A stretch of DNA of 64,000 nucleotides from the NCBI RefSeq assembly GCF_004352855.1, contig NZ_SJSC01000002.1:124001-188000 (forward strand), in the 5' to 3' direction. A model generated the notes under the pieces. That model was given only the letters and a program-made list of their open reading frames with translations. It was not told the DNA's origin and did no database searches. Source of the stretch: Marinomonas sp. KMM3893. GTDB taxonomy: Bacteria; Pseudomonadota; Gammaproteobacteria; Pseudomonadales; Marinomonadaceae. Below, piece after piece: positions 59,296-64,000 of the stretch. The first letter of the stretch is position 1. Every line of letters starts with the position of its first letter. A program made the position numbers and the translations under genes.

Positions 59296-59329
59296 CTAAG
59301 ACGCAGCACGGTTTCTTATTAAGCCGCTG

Positions 59330-61183
59330 CTATTTGTAGAAGCGGCTTAGCTCGTTCATTGCTTCTGCCATATGGTCATAGTTCAATGTGGGCTTTTCAA
59401 TTTTATTCATATGCATGTCATACACTTGCAGCTTACTGTTGTAGTCCGACAGAATAATTTGCTCGTTATCTATGATGGCGAAATTATGATAACTGCTGAC
59501 TAAGCGCCACGGTTTGGGCTGCACGTCGATTAAGTCATTGCCCATTGAATAATCTTTCTCGTCATTGGTTACTCCCAGAGCGTGTTTAAGGAGTGTGGGC
59601 GCTAATTCAAAATGCGTCGTTGTTTTTTCGACGGTTTTGGCTGGTTTGTTTGGCCAATACATAATGAAAGGAACATGGGTTTGTGCCGCCGTAAAGTTAC
59701 TAGAATGCCCCCAGAAATTGTGTTTATTGTCGTTAAATTCTTGGCCATGATCGCCAGTGAAAACCACAATGGTATTGTCTAATAGACCGCGCTTTTTAAG
59801 GTCGTCCATCACCTTGCCAACTAACATGTCATCCTGGTAAACGGCGTTACGGTAGCGATTGTGGTACGGCGTAGGATCGGTGTTATTGGTGAGTGTCAGG
59901 TAGTCCATGTCTTCGTCTGGTTGGAAAGGCATCGGCTGACTTTTATCGACTGAATAGCCATGAGGCGCATCGTAGAAGATAAAGCTGAAGAATGGCGTGT
60001 TGGGTTTATTCGTTTGATGCTGCTGCATCCACGCTAGGTAATCTTGGGTTGTTTTCGTGTCTCGAGAAATTGGCGAATTCCCTTCTGAATACAATCGCAA
60101 GTTATCTACGTTACGAAACACCGTCTCGTTGAAAGCCGGGCTGGTTAAGCCTGCACTGCCAAAAATACCAAATTCATAACCTTGCTGTTTCATGACTTCC
60201 ATAAGAGCTGGTGCTTTTTTGTTGCCTAACATGGCATTCCAATACTTGCCTGGTAGTCCATAGAAAAGCGAGAAAATCCCAGTCTGAGTCGCATTCCCAC
60301 CACTGAAATGATGTTCGTACACGGTAGATTGTTGCGCCATTGCCCACATATTTGGGGTGTTGCGCGCATTCATGTCATCACTGCGCCAACAATCTAAAGC
60401 GACGATAAGAATGTTCATCGGCTGTGTCGGCGGAATAATGGTCAAGGGTTTTAGCGGGTAGTTAATCGTAGATTGATTACTTTTTATCTTAATAGCCGCA
60501 TTGGCTTTTTGAGCTTCACGGTCAATCCAGCCGTGTCGGCTCATAAAGCCATTGGCTGTGGCAGGGTAAAAAATAGGCAGCCCAGCGTCGTATCGAGTGA
60601 CACCTTGTAGGTTTTGAGCGGCGGCCCAAATATGAATAAAGTTAGCGATCAAATACACAAAGATAATGCCCGCCATGGTTCTTTTGGCTGGCACAGGCTT
60701 GCTGTTATAGCGCCACAGGGTGCGATTGATCCAAAACATCACAATTAAAATAATCGCAATGGCGGCCACCGCAATACTTTGCATCATCACGGAGAAGGTA
60801 AAAATATCGTTTTTGCCGTTATTGACAACCAGTGCCCAAACGAATGAATTCAAATGGTAATGATATTGCTGGAAAACAAAGGTATCGAGCAAGACTAAAA
60901 CCACAATGGAAATGGCTGCCAGTGTAATTAAGGCTCGCGCAAGCCATTGATTGGGAATGATTAAGCTAATGGGCAGTGCGATGAATAACCAAGCGAGAAT
61001 GGCAAGAAAGCCGAAATGCCCAAGATAAGCAGAAATAAAATAACTGTACCCTAAGAAGTCACTTGGTAAGGGGACATTGGTGTAATAACGCGTTCCAATA
61101 GCATAAATAATCAGCAGCACCACGCTGCTCATTTTTAGACTCCAGCGTAATGTCTTTTTAGGTTGGTAATTGATAACTGTCAT
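59330..61183 (-). CDS. YejM/PbgA-like inner-membrane protein with sulfatase-like periplasmic domain
   Basis: Protein of 617 residues with about five N-terminal membrane helices (to about residue 195). A long periplasmic alkaline-phosphatase-superfamily domain follows, with MNILIVALDCWRSDDMN (about 254-270), FTGDHGQEFNDNKHNFWGHS and FELAPTLLKH. This order is that of YejM (PbgA/LapC), which senses lipopolysaccharide and controls LpxC stability. The same order also occurs in related sulfatase-like membrane proteins. The usual yejL neighbour is not seen. Confidence 0.85.
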   Translation of the reverse strand: MTVINYQPKKTLRWSLKMSSVVLLIIYAIGTRYYTNVPLPSDFLGYSYFISAYLGHFGFLAILAWLFIALPISLIIPNQWLARALITLAAISIVVLVLLDTFVFQQYHYHLNSFVWALVVNNGKNDIFTFSVMMQSIAVAAIAIILIVMFWINRTLWRYNSKPVPAKRTMAGIIFVYLIANFIHIWAAAQNLQGVTRYDAGLPIFYPATANGFMSRHGWIDREAQKANAAIKIKSNQSTINYPLKPLTIIPPTQPMNILIVALDCWRSDDMNARNTPNMWAMAQQSTVYEHHFSGGNATQTGIFSLFYGLPGKYWNAMLGNKKAPALMEVMKQQGYEFGIFGSAGLTSPAFNETVFRNVDNLRLYSEGNSPISRDTKTTQDYLAWMQQHQTNKPNTPFFSFIFYDAPHGYSVDKSQPMPFQPDEDMDYLTLTNNTDPTPYHNRYRNAVYQDDMLVGKVMDDLKKRGLLDNTIVVFTGDHGQEFNDNKHNFWGHSSNFTAAQTHVPFIMYWPNKPAKTVEKTTTHFELAPTLLKHALGVTNDEKDYSMGNDLIDVQPKPWRLVSSYHNFAIIDNEQIILSDYNSKLQVYDMHMNKIEKPTLNYDHMAEAMNELSRFYK

Positions 61184-61390
61184 ATAAAGATCATTCTTAG
61201 GTAAATTTTCGCAAAATCATAACATAGATAAAAGACTTAAACTTCTGAATAAGTGTGCATCTAGAAAGGCTGTCGCCGCGGTTTTTATGTGAAGAAGAAA
61301 AGGAATTTAGGCTCAGATTAAGCGTTTTATAGAAGACGTTGACAACATTTAGCCGCAGGATGTGTTTGTGTGTGATTGGTCTTTTAAGCT

Positions 61391-61422
61391 AAAAAAAACC
61401 GCAGTGCTATGGGGCACTGCGG
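61391..61422 (-). terminator. Rho-independent terminator after gabT
   Basis: CCGCAGTGC (61399-61407) and GCACTGCGG (61414-61422) form a perfect 9-base stem; eight T follow on the minus strand. It ends the gabD-gabT transcript. Confidence 0.9.
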
Positions 61423-61475
61423 CGAAAGGGAGGTAATCATATTGCTTGAAATACAGGTTGTTAAGGTACCCGTGA

Positions 61476-62759
61476 TTAGGCTTGAGTAAGCTCTGTGAAA
61501 CAACGTTTAAAGATGGCCATGCCTTCATCGATAATGTCAGTTTCAATGGTCAATGCTGGTAAAAAGCGGATAACGTTGCCGCGAATACCACAAGACAAAA
61601 GTACTAAGCCATTTTCAGCGGCTTTTGCAGACAATTTCTTAGCCAGCTCTGGGTAAGGTTTGTTGACGTCACCCTCGTGTACGAACTCGACCGCGATCAT
61701 GGCACCAGCATTACGGACTTCGCCAATAATGTGTGGGTATTCAGCTTGAAGGCCTTTTAGGTGCTCGACAAAGTGGGCACCGACTTGTGTTGCACGGGCA
61801 CACAACTGTTCTTCTTCGATCACATCAAACACCGCAAGACCTGCAGCACAACCGACAGGAGAACCGCCGTATGTTCCGCCTAAACCTCCTGGAATTGGCG
61901 CATCCATGATGTCTGCTTTACCGACTACAGCAGCAATAGGGAAACCGCCGGCGATGCCTTTGGCTGCGGTCATCAGATCCGCTTCAATGCCAGCTTGTTC
62001 GTGGCAAAACATGGTGCCAGTACGGGCAAAACCTGATTGAATTTCATCCATAATCAATAGAATGCCATGCTCGTCACACAGTTTACGAAGCGTTTGCAAG
62101 AAGTTGGCCGACGCTTGGTAGAAACCACCCTCGCCTTGTACTGGCTCAATGATGATAGCCGCAACGCGAGATGGCTCAATGTCACAAGTGAAGCGCATTT
62201 GGAGGTCAGCAAGTGCTTGCTCTTCAGTAATGCCAAGGTATTCGTTTGGATAAGGAATATGGTAAATATCACTTGGGAAAGGACCAAAGCCAATTTTGTA
62301 TGGATTGACTTTGCCCGTTAATCCCATGGTCATATTAGTACGTCCGTGGAAACCACCGTTAAAGGCAATAACACCTGGGCGACCCGTGTAAGCGCGGGCG
62401 ATTTTCACACAGTTTTCAACCGCTTCAGCACCGGTAGTGACAAAGATGGACTTTTTCGGAGTATTACCTGGTGCCGCCGCATTTAGCTTTTCCGCCAAAG
62501 CGACAGCAGATTCATATGGGCTGACCATCACGCAAGTGTGAGTGAAGCGCTCAAGCTGAGCCTGTACGGCCGCTTTGACTTTTGGGTGGTTATGACCGGT
62601 GTTGACGACGGCAATACCGGCGCCGAAATCAATGTGGCGTTTGCCTTCAACATCCCAGATTTCTGAGTTTAGAGCGCGGTCAACATAAACAGGAGCCATG
62701 TTGCCTTGGCCACGAGCGATTGCACTTTCTTTACGTTTTTGTAGGTCAGCGTTGTTCAT
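61476..62759 (-). CDS. gabT: 4-aminobutyrate aminotransferase
   Basis: PLP-dependent class III aminotransferase turning GABA and 2-oxoglutarate into succinate semialdehyde and glutamate, 427 residues from the ATG at 62759, which has AAGGTG upstream. The PLP aspartate is in LIMDEIQSGFARTGTMF (about residues 235-251) and the Schiff-base lysine in TAAKGIAGGFPIAAV. TTGAEAVENCVKIAR binds the cofactor phosphate. It is downstream of gabD on the same strand, a normal gabDT operon. Confidence 0.95.
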   Translation of the reverse strand: MNNADLQKRKESAIARGQGNMAPVYVDRALNSEIWDVEGKRHIDFGAGIAVVNTGHNHPKVKAAVQAQLERFTHTCVMVSPYESAVALAEKLNAAAPGNTPKKSIFVTTGAEAVENCVKIARAYTGRPGVIAFNGGFHGRTNMTMGLTGKVNPYKIGFGPFPSDIYHIPYPNEYLGITEEQALADLQMRFTCDIEPSRVAAIIIEPVQGEGGFYQASANFLQTLRKLCDEHGILLIMDEIQSGFARTGTMFCHEQAGIEADLMTAAKGIAGGFPIAAVVGKADIMDAPIPGGLGGTYGGSPVGCAAGLAVFDVIEEEQLCARATQVGAHFVEHLKGLQAEYPHIIGEVRNAGAMIAVEFVHEGDVNKPYPELAKKLSAKAAENGLVLLSCGIRGNVIRFLPALTIETDIIDEGMAIFKRCFTELTQA

Positions 62760-62799
62760 TTTGTTTTTCACCTTTTAGAGCATGCTCAATGTTGGAAAC

Positions 62800-62818
62800 G
62801 CGGTGCCTAAAGCACCGC
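62800..62818. repeat. Hairpin between gabD and gabT
   Basis: GCGGTGC (62800-62806) and GCACCGC (62812-62818) with a five-base loop lie in the 117-base gap. No T run follows on the minus strand, so an mRNA processing or stabilising role is more likely than termination. Confidence 0.4.
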
Positions 62819-62876
62819 TTTTGCTAATTTAATGGGTAAACCTGTTGTGCTAAGTCAGTAGTGCCAAGTCTACGAC

Positions 62877-64000
62877 TTAAGCTAAACCGCCCATGCACAA
62901 GTATTTGATTTCAACATATTCATCGATGCCATACGACGAGCCTTCACGGCCACTTCCTGACTCTTTTACACCACCGAAAGGGGCGACTTCGCTAGAAATA
63001 ATACCTTCGTTGATGCCTACCATGCCGTACTCTAAGGCTTCAGAAACACGCCAAATACGAGCAATATTTTGGGAATAGAAATAAGATGCCAAACCAAATG
63101 GGGTATTGTTAGCCATAGCAACCGCTTCTTCTTCCGTTTTAAATTTGAACAAGGGCGCGACTGGACCGAAGATTTCATTGGAGAAAATCTCCATGTCGTC
63201 GGTGACGCCTGTCAAAATAGTCGGTTCAAAGAAACGCTCGCCAGCGTGTGATTTTGTGCCGCCAATGATGGCTTTAGCGCCTTGTTTGATCGCGCCGCTC
63301 ACTAGCTGCTCAACTTTGTCTACCGCGGCATTATTAATCAGTGGGCCAATGGTCACGCCGTCTAAGAAGCCATCACCGGTACTAAATTCGGCCACACGTT
63401 TTGCAAGTTTTTCCGCAAAGGCATCGTACACACCTTCTTGAATCAACAAACGGTTCGCACAAACACAGGTCTGTCCTGCATTGCGATATTTAGAGGCAAT
63501 AGCGCCTTCCACTGCCGCGTCTAGATCAGCATCATCAAAGACGATGAAAGGTGCGTTGCCGCCTAACTCCATCGAGGTACGTTTTACGGTTTGCGCACAT
63601 TGAGAAAGCAATAGCTTGCCCACAGGTGTGGAACCCGTGAAAGACAATTTACGAACCGTAGGATGGCCTGTTAACACACCGCCAATGGCTTTAGCATCAC
63701 GCCCAACAACGACGTTTAATACGCCAGCAGGAATGCCTGCCTGATGCGCTAATTCAGCGAGTGCAAGAGCGCACAATGGCGTTTCATCAGACGGTTTGAT
63801 CACAATCGCACAACCGGCCGCCAACGCAGGCCCTGCTTTACGAGTGATCATGGCAATGGGAAAGTTCCAAGGCGTAATAGCCGCAACAACACCAATTGGC
63901 TGTTTGATGGTTAACACGCGTTTGTCTTTTGCAAAGGTTGGTATGGTGTCGCCATTTAGACGGCGAGCTTCGTCTGCGAACCAATCAATAAAAGACGCAC
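62877..64000 (-). CDS. gabD: Succinate-semialdehyde dehydrogenase, 5' end cut by the window
   Basis: NAD(P)-dependent aldehyde dehydrogenase oxidising succinate semialdehyde to succinate. About 374 residues are present; the frame stays open to the right edge ([20 protein letters not shown] near the edge), so the GTG at 63917 is internal. Visible are [20 protein letters not shown], the catalytic glutamate in [18 protein letters not shown], the catalytic cysteine in [11 protein letters not shown], and a C-terminus like that of GabD ([18 protein letters not shown]). The 5' part lies beyond 64000. Confidence 0.95.
   Translation of the reverse strand, partial: ASFIDWFADEARRLNGDTIPTFAKDKRVLTIKQPIGVVAAITPWNFPIAMITRKAGPALAAGCAIVIKPSDETPLCALALAELAHQAGIPAGVLNVVVGRDAKAIGGVLTGHPTVRKLSFTGSTPVGKLLLSQCAQTVKRTSMELGGNAPFIVFDDADLDAAVEGAIASKYRNAGQTCVCANRLLIQEGVYDAFAEKLAKRVAEFSTGDGFLDGVTIGPLINNAAVDKVEQLVSGAIKQGAKAIIGGTKSHAGERFFEPTILTGVTDDMEIFSNEIFGPVAPLFKFKTEEEAVAMANNTPFGLASYFYSQNIARIWRVSEALEYGMVGINEGIISSEVAPFGGVKESGSGREGSSYGIDEYVEIKYLCMGGLA

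Noticed and set aside
61487..61500. GTGAAACA half-site in gabT as parS
   Set aside because: Only one arm is present and the other side does not pair.

Overview
The window looks like the replication-origin region of a marine gammaproteobacterium of the Oceanospirillales, most like Marinomonas. This is inferred from gene order and protein character, not from a database search. It carries atpIBEF(H), parAB, rsmG, mnmG, mnmE, yidC, rnpA and rpmH on the minus strand and dnaA-dnaN-recF-gyrB on the plus strand, so the two blocks diverge from the rpmH-dnaA gap. That gap (28625-29138) holds seven 9-mers matching TTATNCACA and is the best oriC candidate. No rRNA, tRNA, insertion sequence, prophage or CRISPR array was recognised.

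Layout. 1-6631: ATP synthase F0 genes, parB, parA, rsmG, mnmG. 6632-7564: an AT-rich gap with a second, looser DnaA-box cluster and a decayed coding relic. 7565-24481: accessory genes lying between mnmG and mnmE, two genes that are often neighbours. These are a zinc alcohol dehydrogenase with a divergent YqhC-like AraC regulator, acuR-acuI (acrylyl-CoA reductase and its TetR repressor, with a matching operator before each gene), a cdaR-gntP-glycerate kinase set, and a four-gene MdtABC/MuxABC-type RND efflux operon. 24804-28624: mnmE, yidC, rnpA, rpmH; yidD has no room in its usual place. 29139-35438: dnaA, dnaN, recF, gyrB.

35567-39722 is an iron block: an FhuF-type ferric-siderophore reductase, a TonB-dependent siderophore receptor with a strong Fur box, and an AraC/GyrI-like regulator with its own Fur box. 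A C-terminal relic of an NmrA/YtfG-type oxidoreductase lies beyond it. 40110-50535 is mostly conserved housekeeping: gmhB, ybaK, trkH, trkA, rsmB, fmt, def, dprA, hslR, cysQ. Three parS-like sites fall here, one of them in the loop of a rho-independent terminator. 50558-59295: a TetR gene and fabF (divergent), a TRAP transporter (dctPQM), a chemoreceptor and a LysR regulator. 59330-64000: a YejM/PbgA-like membrane protein, gabT, and gabD, which runs off the right edge.

The items most worth a second look are the two DnaA-box clusters about 22 kb apart around the accessory segment, the parS sites lying on the other side of dnaA from parAB, the parS-in-terminator arrangement beside a nested hairpin (44356-44515), the paired AcuR operators, and several short coding relics in gaps.
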